Assembly (NCBI RefSeq): GCF_003255815.1
Contig: NC_037673.1
Span: 8,349,236-8,413,235, forward strand
Length of the DNA: 64,000 nucleotides
Direction of reading: 5' to 3'
DNA from: Theropithecus gelada
Lineage: Eukaryota; Chordata; Mammalia; Primates; Cercopithecidae
Positions 19,487 to 31,367 of the stretch are shown here, piece after piece (position 1 is the stretch's first letter; each line of letters begins with the position of its first letter). Position numbers and translations under genes: made by a program. Under the pieces are notes generated by a model. The model was not told the origin of the DNA. It worked only from the letters and a program-made list of their open reading frames with translations, and did no database searches.

Positions 19487-20950
19487 TTATTTTTTATTTA
19501 GGTTCAGGGAGTATATGTGCATGTTTGTTATATAGGCATATTGCATAATGGTGGGGATTATTGGGCTTCTAGAGCACTCATCACCCATATGTTGAACGTT
19601 GTACCCATACCCAGTAAGTAATTTTTCAATCCTCATCCTCCCCCAACCTTTCCTTTTTTTTTTTTTTTTTTTGGAGTTCCCAAAGTCTAGTATTTCCATC
19701 TTTACATCCATGTGTATCCACTGTTTAGCTCCCACTTATAAATGAGGACATGCCATATTTGATTTTCTGCTTCTGAATTAGTCCACTTAGGATCATGGCC
19801 TCCAGTTAAAAATATACGATTTCACTCTTTCTTATGGATGAATAGTATATATGGCACAGTGTATATATACCACATTTTCTTTTTTTTTCTTTGGAGACGG
19901 AGTCTCGCTCTGTCGCCCAGGCTGGAGTGCAGTGGCGCAGCCTCTGCTCACTGCAAGCTCCGCCTCCCAGGTTCACACCATTCTCCTCCCTCAGCCTCCC
20001 GAGTAGCTGCGACTACGGGTGCCCACCACCACACCCGGCTAATTTTTTTTGTATTTTTGGTAGAGATGGGGTTTTACCATATTAGCCAGGATGGTCTCGA
20101 TCTCCTGACCTTGTGATCCACGCGCCTCGGCCTCCCAAAGTGCTGGGATTATAGGCGTGAGCCACCGCACCTGGCCTCCACATTTTCTTTATTCAATTGA
20201 CCATTAATGGACATATAGGTTGAGTCCATGACTTTGCTATTGTGAATAGTGCTGCAATAAACATAAAAATGCATATTCCTTTTTATATCATGATATTTTC
20301 CCTTGTTTAGATACCCAGTAGTGGAAATGTTGGATCCAATGGTAGTTCTATTTTTAATTATTTGAGATATCTCCATATTGCTTTCCATAGAGGTTGGACT
20401 AATTTACATTCCTACCAATAGGGTATAAGTGTTTTCTCTGCATTTATTGCTAACATCTGTTGTTTTTTGACTTTTTAGTAATAGCCATTCTGTCTGATGT
20501 AAGATAATATTTCAGTGTTGTTTTAATTTGTATTTCTTTGATGATTATTGATATTGAGCATTTTTTCACATTTATTGACCACTTGCATTTCTTCTTTTGT
20601 GTTTCTGTTCATGTCCTTTGACCAGTTTTTAATGGTGTTGTTTGTTTTCTTCTTGTTGAGTCATTTGAATTATTTGTAGATTCTGGATTTTAGTCCTTTG
20701 TCGGGGGCACAACTTGCAAATATTTTCTCCCACTCTGTAGGTTGCCTGTTTATTCTGTTTATTATTTATTTTGCTGTGCAGAAGATTTTATGTTTAATCA
20801 AATCTCACTTGTCTATTTTTGTTTTTGTAGCATTTGCTTTAGAGGTCTTTTATTATAAATTATGTGTTTAGGCTGATGTTCAGAACAATTTTTCCTAGGT
20901 TTTGTTACAGGATTTTTATAGTTTCAGGTCTTATGTTACGGTTGTTAATT
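19487..20950 (-). mobile_element. L1 3' part, minus strand, interrupted by an Alu
   Basis: Antisense L1 3' UTR and ORF2 from 'TTCAGGGAGTATATGTGCATG' to 'GTTTCAGGTCTTATGTTACGG', covering about 1.17 kb of L1 once the Alu at 19883-20177 is removed. A pyrimidine/T run lies at 19654-19672. Diverged and coding-dead. At about 20951 it flips to sense L1. Confidence 0.92.
19883..20177 (-). mobile_element. Alu nested in L1
   Basis: Complete minus-strand Alu: T-rich tail complement, 'GGAGACGGAGTCTCGCTCTG' through 'GAGCCACCGCACCTGGCC'. The target duplication CCACATTTTCTTT flanks it (19870-19882 and 20178-20190), exactly repairing the L1 when the Alu is removed. Confidence 0.95.
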
Positions 20951-21190
20951 CAGTCCAGAGGCATCACATTGCCTGACTTCAAATTATACTATAAGGCGAT
21001 GGTAACTGAAACAACATGGTACTTGTACAAAGATAGGTACATCAATGGAACAGAATAGAGAACCCCCAAATAAAGCCACATAACCACAATCAACTGATTT
21101 TCTGGAAAGCAAACAAAAATAGACAATGGGGAAAGGACACCCTGTTCAATGAAGGGTGCTGGGGATATTGGCTGGCTATATCCAGAAGGC
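20951..21190 (+). mobile_element. Inverted 5' portion of the preceding L1
   Basis: Sense L1 ORF2 reverse-transcriptase region ('GACTTCAAATTATACTATAAGG', 'ACAGAATAGAGAACCC', 'GGAAAGGACACCCTGTTCAA'), about 240 bases, joined directly to the antisense part. Confidence 0.9.
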
Positions 21191-21494
21191 TGACACTTCT
21201 TTAATTGAAGAAAACCTGTATTCTACATAGCCATGCCTCACAGTATAGAGTGAGCTGCCAGCTAGTACTGTGAAATTGTTGGAGTAAGAATTTCTTTTAA
21301 CCTTATACATGTTCATAAGTAGCTCACATTTTATTTTTGGGATTTAACATTAAGTGTTGCTTTTTAAATGTTTTCTTTGGCATTTGAAATTTAATTTCCA
21401 AAGGCAGAAATAAGGAAATTCACCTATACACAATGTATAACCACGGACTAGGTTAGTGCAGTGTCTGAATGGGTGGTATCTGTGGAGATCTTTA

Positions 21495-21558
21495 TGGCTT
21501 ATCCAGCTCAGGCACTTCCCAGCTGTGTAACCTTGGGAGAAATCCTTTAACCTTTCAG
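21495..21558 (+). repeat. MIR core remnant
   Basis: 'CCAGCTGTGTAACCTTGGG' followed by 'CCTTTAACCTTTCAGGG' matches the conserved MIR core region. Strongly decayed. Confidence 0.6.
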
Positions 21559-21970
21559 GGATGGTTAACTGTATGTGTTGACTAGGCCAGGTGGCACAGT
21601 TGTTTGGTCAAATACCATTCTAGATGTTACTCTGAAGTTATTTTCGGATGTGATTCCTAGACTTTGAGAAAGCAGATTACCCTTTGCAATATGGATGGGC
21701 CTCATCCAATCAGTTGAAGGCCTTAAGAACAAAGGTTGCTGGAAGAAGAAATTATACCTCAAGACTGCAACATAGAAACTCTGCCTAATTTTCCAGACTG
21801 TTGGTCTGCAGATATTAGTCTCAAGACTGGAACATCAACTCTTTTCTGAATTTTCAGGCTGGGAGCGTGCCCTGTAAATTTCAGAGTTACCAGCCCCCAT
21901 AAACATATAAGCCAATTACTTTAATTCTCTCTCTCCCTCTGGAGTGTATGTGTGTGTGTGTGTGTGTGCA
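21559..21970 (+). mobile_element. ERVL-type LTR (copy 2), 3' end lost
   Basis: Same LTR family as 770-1150: 'ATGTGTTGACTAGGCC' near the start, 'CAATATGGATGGGCCTCATCCAATC' region, 'CCCCCATAAACATATAAGCCAAT'. A TG microsatellite (21946-21968) replaces the 3' end, and the CTAATACA terminus is missing. Confidence 0.75.
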
Positions 21971-23033
21971 TAATTACTTGGAATAATGCCAGTATATAGT
22001 TAACACTAAAAATAAATTAGGATGTAAGCATATCTTTTGGGAGGCCACTATTCAATGCACTACACTCTGAAATTCAATTCGTTGTTTTTGTGTGTGTGCA
22101 TATGAGTCGAGTTCTCAGTAAAAATATTTTGATTTTTGTCAACTGAAGAGCATGTTTCTAACTTTAGTTTTATCTACATATATTTTTTGTTGTTATTCAT
22201 ATTGTCTTAATTTCCTAGATTTAAAAATAATCTGTCTTCTTGGGTAGAGTAAAAATACATGAATATCTATAGGTTTGATACTCATTAATTTGTTAATACA
22301 AGGGCAACATTTTCTCATTTAGAAACCCATCCCCTTGACTCCTATTCTCTTCTTATAATAAATATATTTCTGACGCTGGCAATTCTTCAATTCTCTTCCA
22401 AAGCTATTTGATTTTGTGGCTGAGTAAAGCATACAAGAGTTACAATAATTTGTTTATAAATTAGGGAATAAATTGGAAAGACAATATTATGAGTATCAAC
22501 TGTTGTGTTCAAGGACACCAGGATGGGGCTCTATTTTTTCCTGTTAATGAGGATATCCTTTGGGGATCCCAGAAGATACCAATGTTAGCAAACCTTCTTC
22601 TAAATGAAGTGCAGGAGTGGTGTCTGGAAGTTCTCTTTCAGTGAAGACTGAAACCCCGAGTCAAAAGCCCCCATGCTGCAGTGAGCTTGGAGGTTCCCAG
22701 GTATCCTCAAACCTTCCCCTCCTCCAACAGTTTCACTGCTAAATGCATCATGTATCCCTCAGGGCCTCCAAGGCCAGACAGAGCTGCCCTGCAATGTGGC
22801 ATCTGCTTCTCCTCTCTGTGGCCACCTGATTTGAGACGACATTCTGTAATGCTTGACAATAAATTCACATGTAATCTGGGAAGAGGGAATCTCACTCACC
22901 CACTTTGCTTGTTTTAATGTGATAGTCTTCCTCAAGTTAAATACAAGCAGCCTGCTTATACTTTTATAAAAACACATCATACAAAAACAATAGCAGAACA
23001 AGCTCCAACGGTTTAATTTTAGTACATTGATGA
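21971..23033. other. Unassigned non-coding DNA
   Basis: No confident gene or repeat. The frame at 22681-22917 has no domain signal. Confidence 0.4.
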
Positions 23034-23740
23034 TGTATTAGTCCGTTTTTACACTGCTATGAAGAAACACCAGAGACTGGTAATTTACAAAGGAAAGATG
23101 TTTTATTGACTCACAGTTCCTCATTGCAGGGGAGGCCTCAGGAAACTTACAATCATGGTGAAAGGCAAGGGAGAAGCAGGCACCTTTTTCAAAGGGTGGT
23201 AGGATGGAGTGAGTGCAGAACGAAGCGGGAAGGCCCTTATAAAGCCATCAGATTTTGGGCTGGGTGCTGTGGTTCACACCTGTAAACCCAGGACTTTGGG
23301 AGGTCAAAGTGGGTGGATCACTTGAGGTCAGGAGTTCGAGACCAGACTGACCAACATGGTGACACCACGTCTCTAGTAAAAATACAAAATTAGCCAAGCA
23401 TGGTGGTGCGTGCCTGTAATCCCAGCTACTCGGGAGGCTGAGGCAGGAGAATCGCTTGAACCTGGGAAGCAGACGTTGCAGTGAGCCAATATCGTGCCAT
23501 TGCACTCCAACCTGGGCAACAAGAACAAAACTCTATCTCAAAACAAAAACAAAAACAAAACAAAACACACAAAAAAACCATCAGATCTTGAAAGAACTCA
23601 CTCACTATCACAAGAACAGCATGGGAAAAACTGCCCCATGATTCAGTTTTCTCCACCTGTTCTCTCCCTTGACGTGTGGAGATTATGGGGATTACAATTC
23701 AAGATGGCATTTTGGGTGAGGATACAACAAAACCATATCA
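23034..23740 (-). mobile_element. MST/THE1-type LTR interrupted by an Alu
   Basis: Minus-strand MaLR LTR: starts 'TGTATTAGTCCGTTTTTACAC' and ends 'CAAAACCATATCA'. Flanked by a perfect 5-base target duplication, GATGA at 23029-23033 and 23741-23745. The LTR is otherwise complete; an Alu splits it at 23257-23576. Confidence 0.95.
23257..23576 (+). mobile_element. AluS/J-type element inside the MST LTR
   Basis: Full-length Alu with the older 'CACTTGAGGTCAGGAGTTCGAG' diagnostic block and a CAAAA-rich tail. Imperfect target duplications AAAGCCATCAGATTTT and AAAACCATCAGATCTT flank it. Confidence 0.94.
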
Positions 23741-24049
23741 GATGAATATAATATTTTGGCAAAAATAAAGAGTATCTTCTATAGCTGTGAAAATAATAGC
23801 AGTTATTATTGCAGAAATGGTGCACCATATGAAAGTTTTGAAAATTAAAGTGTATTCAAACAGTATCTTTCAAAAAGTGTGGACAATGCCATGCCAACCA
23901 AGAACTTTATTAGAGCATGACTTTTTTGGGTAGATTCCTCATAGATATTAATAATATTCGGCAAAATGTTTCAAATGTTTTCTATTAAATTCCATTGGCT
24001 GTTTTCAGGTTAAGTGTGAGCACAAATATAAATTTTCTCACAGAATCTG

Positions 24050-24592
24050 TAAAGTGCATGTATGTGCTTTGGTCAAAAATAGGCTGAGGTGGATATCCAA
24101 GTCTTCAGGACTCAGCGAGTTTGGCGCACAGGTGCATGCCTCCACTTGTTATATAACCTGTTTGTGTAAGTTCATACTCGGCTCTGAGCCATTACTGTCT
24201 GCAGAAAGTATAATTGCCCTGCTAATACTGTATGGGGGCTCTTGGTGCTCAGCTTGATTCAACATGGCTGGACATGGCTCTTGTGCAGGTGCTCTTGCAT
24301 CCAGAGAAAGAGAGAAAACCAAATCTGCCCATCTTTGCAGACAGACAGAGGGGAGCCAGGACACAGCTCAACTCACTTGTGCCCAGTGAGAGTAAGAGTT
24401 AAGCTGCTGACCCTGAAGGTAAGGGAGAGCTGGCTGCGCAGCTGTGTGTGGGAGCTGGACTAAGCAGCTGAGACCCGGCAGTGTGATAAAGCTGTTGATG
24501 AGAGCTGCTGCTGAATAAAATCATCGTTCACCTGCCTAAGGCCCCCCGAGTGTTCTTTCTGCTCACCCACCCACTCGGACCTCAACATGACA
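24050..24592 (+). mobile_element. ERV-like solo LTR or LTR with short leader
   Basis: About 540 bases with LTR-like organisation: a GC-richer 3' half, AATAAA at 24514-24519 followed by a C-rich segment, and a CTCAACA end. The next bases, 'TTTGGCATAGTCGTGAAAC', look like a decayed primer-binding region, so this may be a 5' LTR with a remnant of leader. The 5' edge is approximate and the subfamily unknown. No gag or pol homology follows. Confidence 0.55.
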
Positions 24593-24599
24593 TTTGGCA

Positions 24600-25420
24600 T
24601 AGTCGTGAAACTGACAGAACCCAAAACACATTTTTTAAAAAATCAAATATAACATTTTTTGTTGACATTTTCAAAAGTTGAATGTAATCAATGAGACAAA
24701 TTCAAAATCTCTGTTAACATATTTAAAATTTGATTTTAAATAGTGATGAAACTGAAACGTGAAATTTCTGCTGTAGGATCAAAACAGTAAAGAATACTTT
24801 GGAAGGTAGACTGCCTGTCTAAAATATTGAGCACTGAACATCTATTATTTGTAGGAGGATTCTGTTAAATATTATGTTAAATTATGAAGCATACAAATCT
24901 CAACTCTTAGGGATAATTTGCATTCATGTGATCTCTTATGGATAGCTGATATGAATATAATTCAGCATAAATATATTTAAAGTGTATCTGAAATACACTG
25001 GCAATTTTCTGGATTTTCTATAGAAAGTTGAAAATTTGTATACTCTATGATCCACCAATATATTCATATAGGTGTAGCTCTATGGAGGAGTTAAGAATTC
25101 TAGGAGTTAAGAATATTCAAGTGTCTGTTCATAAGAGCAAACTTGAGACAATTCAGATATCAACAGGACAATGGATTCACACTATAGAATATTAAATAGT
25201 CCCGAAAAGAAATTTGCTACTGCTGTAAGCAACAGTGTGAATTAAATGTTATACCAATATTGAGGAAAGAAAACACAAATATAGAAAGACTACATATAAT
25301 AGTCTTGTAATAAAATTAATGATAATAAACTAAATGATATTCTTTGAGGCATATATCAGGTGACCAAACAATACACAGATTTAGTTTATTTTAATTTTAG
25401 ATTGGGGGGGTTGGCGTGTT
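24600..25420. other. AT-rich unassigned DNA
   Basis: No gene. The part at 25080-25320 resembles very old L1 sense sequence ('CAACAGGACAATGGATTCAC'), but I cannot draw boundaries. Confidence 0.4.
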
Positions 25421-25834
25421 GGTGTGTTCTCACACTGCTATAAAGAAATACCTGGGAATGGGTACCTTAAAAGGAAGATAGGTTTAATTGGCTCAGTGTT
25501 CTCCAGGCTGTACAGAAAGCATGGCAGCATCTGGTCAGCTACTGGAGAGGCCTCCAGTAACTTTCAATCATAGCTGAAGGCAAAGGGGAAGCAGGAACAT
25601 CTTACACGGTTGGAGCAGGAGGATGAAGGGGGATGGGGGATACATGACACATGCTTTTAAACAACTAGATCTCAAGAGAACTCACTCACTAAACAGTACC
25701 AAGGGGGGATGGTGCTAACCCATTCATGAGAACTCTGCCCCCATCATCCAATCACCTCCCACCAGGCCCCACTTACAACACTGAGGATTACAATTCCACT
25801 TGTGACTTGGGCAGGGACACACATCCAAATAATA
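25421..25834 (-). mobile_element. MST-type MaLR LTR, minus strand
   Basis: Order of blocks is the complement of a MaLR LTR: 'GTGTTCTCACACTGCTATAAAG', 'CTCACTCACTAAACAG', 'CAATCACCTCCCACCAGGCCC', 'GAGGATTACAATTC'. More diverged than the copy at 23034. Confidence 0.88.
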
Positions 25835-25844
25835 AATTAGGGGG

Positions 25845-26806
25845 TATGTTTGCAGTTTTATTACAGGAGTATACTGCATGATGCTGAGAGTTAGGCTTCT
25901 GTGATCATATCACCCAGATGGTGAACATAGTACGCAATAAGAAGGTTTTCAGCCCTCCCCCACTTCCTTCCCCTTCTTCCTCCTTTTGGAGTCCCCAGTG
26001 TCTATTGTTTCTATCTTTGTGTCCCTGTATACCTAAGGTTTAGCTCCTACTGGGACATGCAATATTTTGTTTGCAGTTTCTGTGTTAATTCACTTAGGAT
26101 AATGGCCTCCAGATGTATCCATGTTGCTGAAAAGGGTAAGGGCATGATTTCATTCTTTTCAAAGGCTGTGCAGTATTTCACGGTGCATATGTGCCACATT
26201 TTCTTTATCCAATCTACCATTGATGAGCACCTAGGTTGATTCCTTCTCTTTGCTATTGCAAATAGTGCTGCAATAAACATATCAGTCCACTGGTCTTTTT
26301 GGTAGAACTAATTTTTTCTTTGAGCATATCCGCTGTAATAAGATTGCTGAGTCAAATGGTACTTCTATTTTTCCTTCTTGAGAAAGCTCCAAACTGCTTT
26401 CCACATTGGCTGAACTAATTTACATTCCTACTAACTGTGTATAAGCATTCCCTTTTCTTCACAGCCTCGCCAACATCTGTTATTTTTTAACTTTTAAACA
26501 AAAGCCATTCTGACTGGGGTGAGATGGTATCTCATTGTGGTTCTGATTTGCATTTCTCTGATGATTAATGATATTGAACATTTTTTCATATGCTTTTTGG
26601 GAACTTACAGGTCTTCTCAGAAGTGTCCATTCCTGTTCTTTGTGCACTCTTTAATAGGGTGTTTTATTCTTGTTAATTTGTTCTAGTTCCTTATCCATTC
26701 TGGAAATTAGACCTTTGTCAGATGCATAGTTTGCAAATATTATCTCCCATTCTGTAATCTGTCTGTTTATTCTGATGATAATTTCTTTATATACAGAGTG
26801 TTTGAA
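25845..26806 (-). mobile_element. L1 3' part, minus strand (old)
   Basis: Antisense L1: 'GATGCTGAGAGTTAGGCTTC', 'AATGGCCTCCAGATGTATCC', 'GTGCCACATTTTCTTTATCC', 'GATTGCTGAGTCAAATGG', 'CCATTCTGACTGGGGTGAG', 'CTGTCTGTTTATTCTGATG'. No inversion is seen in this copy. Frames such as 26047-26280 are ORF2 relics. Confidence 0.92.
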
Positions 26807-29800
26807 GTTTACTCCTGGAATAAGTAAAATGCTTCTAGTGCCCAAATAATAGCCTTTTCTTCCCCAGTGCAACTTTGGTTTAAACCGCATATATGAACTC
26901 AGACTCTTGTCATTTAAGAGCCAATAATGGTAGACCTTCTGTATGGTTTTCAATAGGTTCTCATGTAATCAGGTGCCAGTGCCCTATAGCAGTGACTTTG
27001 ATTATCTACCCATTAAGGCTCTCAGTCCTGGCAGATTAGCAGCTGTGGAAGAGAAAGTGTCCTTTTGTAAAGGAATAGCCATGTAAACGTGGTAAGGAAA
27101 AGATAACAGTCCTGCAAACAATAGCTACTGAAGAAACCTGCAAAATATCTAAAAGAAATATTAGCAGGAAATGTTGACAGATTTTTATTGAAAAAATATT
27201 AAGCTATATAAAAGCTGCCGGCACCCTGAATATATGGGAGATATATGGTCTTCCCATTCGGGCAGATGCAAGAGCAAAAAGAGAACAATCCTTCCATAAT
27301 TAAAATATAAAAACAAAATATTAAATTATAACTATAATACAATTTTTGCAAGCAATTTAAAAGAAATACTTTTATAGATCTTGCTAATTTAACTATAAAC
27401 TTATCTGCAGAAAATTCTCAAGAATAATTGAAGACATGTGAAACACAGTACAAAAAATTGTCTTACCAAGTAGCAAGGCATATTATAAACCCAGAATAAT
27501 TAGAATACCATGGCATTGATATTCTAAATAGGCAAGTCAGTCATGAAACACAATAGATGTATTAATATAGATATATAATTTCATATATATGCAGTTTATC
27601 ATAAAGATGGTATTTCAAGTCAATGATGAATAAAAGAAAAATAAATTATAGAAACATCAAAATGGTAAAGATAAAACAAGGCAAATCTTTAAACGTATTA
27701 TAAGAAAATAAAAGAAATTCATTTAGAACATTGAGTTAGAAAAGACCCTTGTAAACAAATTACAAATGAAAGTTTTTCTCTTTATGGTAAAAATCATAAA
27801 GGAAACAAAAGTTAATTTGATATCAAGAAAACATGATTGAATATGCCAAAGTCACTATAAAATTAAAATTTGTGTTAAAACTTTAAAAGTATTTGATACT
27901 TGTATAAAATAAAGGATTGATATTCACAGTTTATTTTAAAACCTACAAATACTCATAACCACAAAAATCCAATAGACCCAGGGGCCAAGTGTGGAGATAG
28001 GGAATTCGGAGGACAGGAAATCCAAACACTTCCAATACAGAGTCCAACCCACTCCCTGAGAGTTGGATGTTTGGAAACTACAACGCAGGGATATCACTTT
28101 TTTGCCCACAACATTTGCAAAATTGAACAATATAAAAATTTACCATCGAATTTTGTTCACAATATAGGGAAACAGGCACTGTCATTTCTTGCGTGACAGA
28201 TTGGTTCAGTCTTCAAAGGACAACTTAGCAGTATTTGCTGACATGATCAAAGCGCTTCTCTTTTGGTCCATCATCTCCACTTCTCAGTGACAAATCTTAA
28301 GACACATTCACATGGAAAAAAACCCAAGATAGTCACATACTTTCTGTTGTATCTTTGTACTTAGAATTACAATATGGGAGAAAAGTACCTTGACATTCAT
28401 CTTCAAGGGAATGGTGACACTACCCGACACCCCCGTTGTGACGTACGGTGCTGCATACTCCCCAGTGACCAGCCCTTCTAAATTCCAGACCGCTCAAAGG
28501 TAACCATGCTACAGTGTGGTGTATGTCTTTCCAGAATTTTAAGTACAGCATTTCCAGAGTTTTAGTTGGAAATTATACATACATATGCATATAGCTATGT
28601 TTACTTATATGAAATTTTGTATATATAATATGTACATATGTATATGCATATTTATATATGGAAATGTATATAATACATAATTTTGCTTATATATGTTTTT
28701 CTGAACATAAAATTTTACTAGATACGTTGTTTTTTACTTTGTAGTTTTTCACGTTTAATAGGTTTTAGAGAGATCTGTGTAATAACTCACAGAGCTTTTC
28801 CTAATTTTTATTCAGCTTGGTTTAAAAAACGTGAATTGATTATAAGGTATAGGAGAATGACCTATGTACGTGTATGCACATGTGTGTGTCTGTGCATGCA
28901 TGCATGTGTGCCCATGTGTATATGAATCTATGTGTGTAACTGTGTACATGTCCACGTGCATGTGTGTGCATGAGTGTACGTGTGCTTATGTATATGTTGA
29001 TTATTTTTAAATTATTAAACCAAACTTGAATTCCTCGGGTAAACTCAAATTGTCCATGTGCATTTTTACTTTTTGTTTGGCTGTTTCAACTTGCCGAGTT
29101 TGTTACTATTTGGTTTAAAATATTTTAATTCACATTCAAGAAAGAGATACTGGCCTGTGGCTTTCTTTTTAGCACTTTCCTTCCTGGTATTAGCAGTAAT
29201 ATTTCAAAAATCATTTTTTAAAAGTATTTTCTATATGGTATGACAGAGGCTTTGCTATGTTTACCTACTATCTGATATGCTTATTTGATCATGCTGCTCA
29301 TTTGAAAAATAACATTAGTATACTTTTTCATTACATTTTATTAATGGTAACAATGGTCCTAGAACCTTTATTTTGTGGAGATGTTATTTATTCATCTTCA
29401 ACCCTAAGCATAAATTCTTTATTCTTGTGAATTCATTCATTCTGTGTGGCTTTAATAAGCTCTGTGTTAACGGGGTCTCATTGTTGAAACATGCACTGCT
29501 TTCAATGGTGAGGGGTAAAAGTGGAAAATAATTAGTATCTATTTTAGGTCTCAAGGTCTTTCAGTGACAGTAGGAAAAATGGGGAGCAAAACCAGAGTAA
29601 TGAGGAGAGAACTTTGTCCAGAAGAGATGCTGACTTAATTAATTTACCCAAGCTCATCGGAAGAGTGGAAAATGGACTCAAGGGGCTTCTATTCCCACGC
29701 ATGTATTTTAATTGCTAAGTATTGTATCGGACATTTTGCTTTTTCCCTGTTAAGAACTAATCTCATTATTTTAATAAAGATGCTCTATAAACCTGAAGTA

Positions 29801-30029
29801 AAAAACGAAACAGAATCATATAGTTAGCTTAATCCATCCATTCTTTTATTTAACTAAATGATAAACATTGGCAATAAAGGCATACTACATGACATAAAAT
29901 GAGAAGAAAAACTCGTAAATAGACATTGTTCCAACAACCAAAATATCACTGTTTTCCAGGCTCATAGTGATTTCTAATTAAGCGCGTTTTTCATTAGTAT
30001 GTTTGTAACTTTTTAAAGTAACAATATTT
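26807..30029. other. Long AT-rich unassigned stretch
   Basis: About 3.2 kb without a supported gene. It contains TA-rich sequence at 28575-28700, a TG/CATG-rich microsatellite at 28865-29000, and a possible MIR remnant near 29620-29700 ('TTAATTTACCCAAGCTCATC'). Confidence 0.45.
28860..29000 (+). repeat. Compound TG/CATG microsatellite
   Basis: Imperfect TGTG, CATG and ACGTG units over about 140 bases, for example 'TGCATGCATGCATGTGTGCCC'. Alternating purine-pyrimidine DNA of this sort can adopt Z-form. Confidence 0.85.
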
Positions 30030-30476
30030 TCAATGTCATCATAGAGTATCATAACCAGAATATGGGCACTCATACAGCCAAATCCAGAAGAATTTCATAA
30101 TCACGAGGGTCTTCCACGTTGCCGTTTTACTGACACACTCACTTCCTTCTTGCCACCAGCTCCTTCTTAACCCTGCCCACCATTAATCTGTTCTCCACTT
30201 CAATAATTTGGTTCCTTTAAGAATGTTATAGGCCGGGCGCGGTGGCTCAAGCCTGTAATCCCAGCACTTTGGGAGGCCGAGACGGGCGGATCACGAGGTA
30301 AGGAGATCGAGACCATCCTGGCTAACACGGTGAAACCCCGTCTCTACTAAAAAATACAAAAAACTAGCCAGGCGAGGTGGCGGCGCCTGTAGTCCCAGCT
30401 ACTCGGGAGGCTGAGGCAGGAGAATGGCGTGAACCCAGGAGGCGGAGCTTGCAGTGAGCTGAGATCCGGCCACTGC
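30030..30476 (+). repeat. First copy of a 447-base N-separated duplication
   Basis: Unique sequence (30030-30230) plus the first part of a young Alu (30231-30476), cut off at CCACTGC just before the single N at 30477. The same content restarts at 30478. The unique part is identical in the two copies; differences sit only in the Alu part. Confidence 0.95.
30231..30476 (+). mobile_element. AluYR-type element, truncated at an N
   Basis: Carries the 'GATCCGGCCACTGC' variant. Its right end is missing because the sequence jumps at 30477. This is probably an unresolved second rendering of the Alu at 30679. Confidence 0.9.
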
Positions 30477-30477
30477 N
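30477..30477. other. Single ambiguous base / assembly join
   Basis: The only non-ACGT character in the window, positioned exactly where a 447-base duplication begins. I read it as a contig join or collapsed gap. Confidence 0.9.
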
Positions 30478-30924
30478 TCAATGTCATCATAGAGTATCAT
30501 AACCAGAATATGGGCACTCATACAGCCAAATCCAGAAGAATTTCATAATCACGAGGGTCTTCCACGTTGCCGTTTTACTGACACACTCACTTCCTTCTTG
30601 CCACCAGCTCCTTCTTAACCCTGCCCACCATTAATCTGTTCTCCACTTCAATAATTTGGTTCCTTTAAGAATGTTATAGGCCGGGCGCGGTGCCTCAAGC
30701 CTGTAATCCCAACACTTTGGGAAGCCGAGACGGGCGGATCACGAGGTCAGGAGATCGAGACCATCCTGGCTAACACGGTGAAACCCCATCTCTACTAAAA
30801 ATACAAAAAACTAGCCAGGCTTGGGGGCGGGCGCCTGTAGTCCCAGCTACTCGGGAGGCTGAGGCAGGAGAATGGTGTGAACCCGGGAGGCGGAGCTTGC
30901 AGTGAGCTGAGATCCGGCCACTGC
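30478..30924 (+). repeat. Second copy of the 447-base duplication
   Basis: Matches 30030-30476 from TCAATGTCATC to CCACTGC, with about ten differences confined to the Alu. This copy continues into a complete Alu and then unique DNA. Confidence 0.95.
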
Positions 30925-30958
30925 ACTCCAGCCTGGGCGACAGAGCGAGACTCCGTCT

Positions 30959-30993
<35 letters not shown>
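30679..30993 (+). mobile_element. AluYR-type element, complete
   Basis: Full-length young Alu with a pure poly(A) of about 33 bases. Target duplication AAGAATGTTATA lies just before it (30667-30678) and just after (30992-31003). The same 12 bases also precede the truncated copy at 30219-30230. Confidence 0.95.
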
Positions 30994-30995
<2 letters not shown>

Positions 30996-31232
30996 ATGTT
31001 ATAGAACTGGAATCATACACTATGCAATCTTTTGGAAACAGCTTTTCTTTTTGCGCATGGCATAATTCTTTAGAGATTCATCCAGGTAGTGGTCTGCATC
31101 AGTAGTAAATTACTTTTTATCACTGAGCAGTATCCTAGTCTACGGTTGTGCGGTATTTTGTTTAATATTTACCCATCAAAGGACAGTCGGGGAAGAGGAA
31201 TAACTATGCCACTTCTATCTTTACAGATAGAA

Positions 31233-31367
31233 GTGTTTTCTTGCCCTTCCAAATGCCTTTTTTTCTTATGAAAAAGTAAGATTTTTCTGCTTTACTGTAT
31301 TCCTAGTACTGCCTACTCTACTCTATCCATTTTATCAATTGCATGCACTCCGTTCCATTGTTTCCCT
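31233..31367 (+). repeat. Local direct duplication, copy A
   Basis: About 135 bases sharing most positions with 31936-32070, including 'CCCTTCCAAATGCC', 'CTTATGAAAAAGTAA', 'CTTTACTGTAT' and 'TGTATCAATTGCA'-like blocks. Diverged by roughly a tenth or more by eye, so old. Confidence 0.88.

Noticed and set aside
19838..20116. Alu-derived open frames (also at 30770, 43628, 48248, 48678, 50054, 59669)
   Set aside because: Antisense Alu produces long frames with typical LSPRLECSG-like peptides. No exon boundaries or host transcript are evident.
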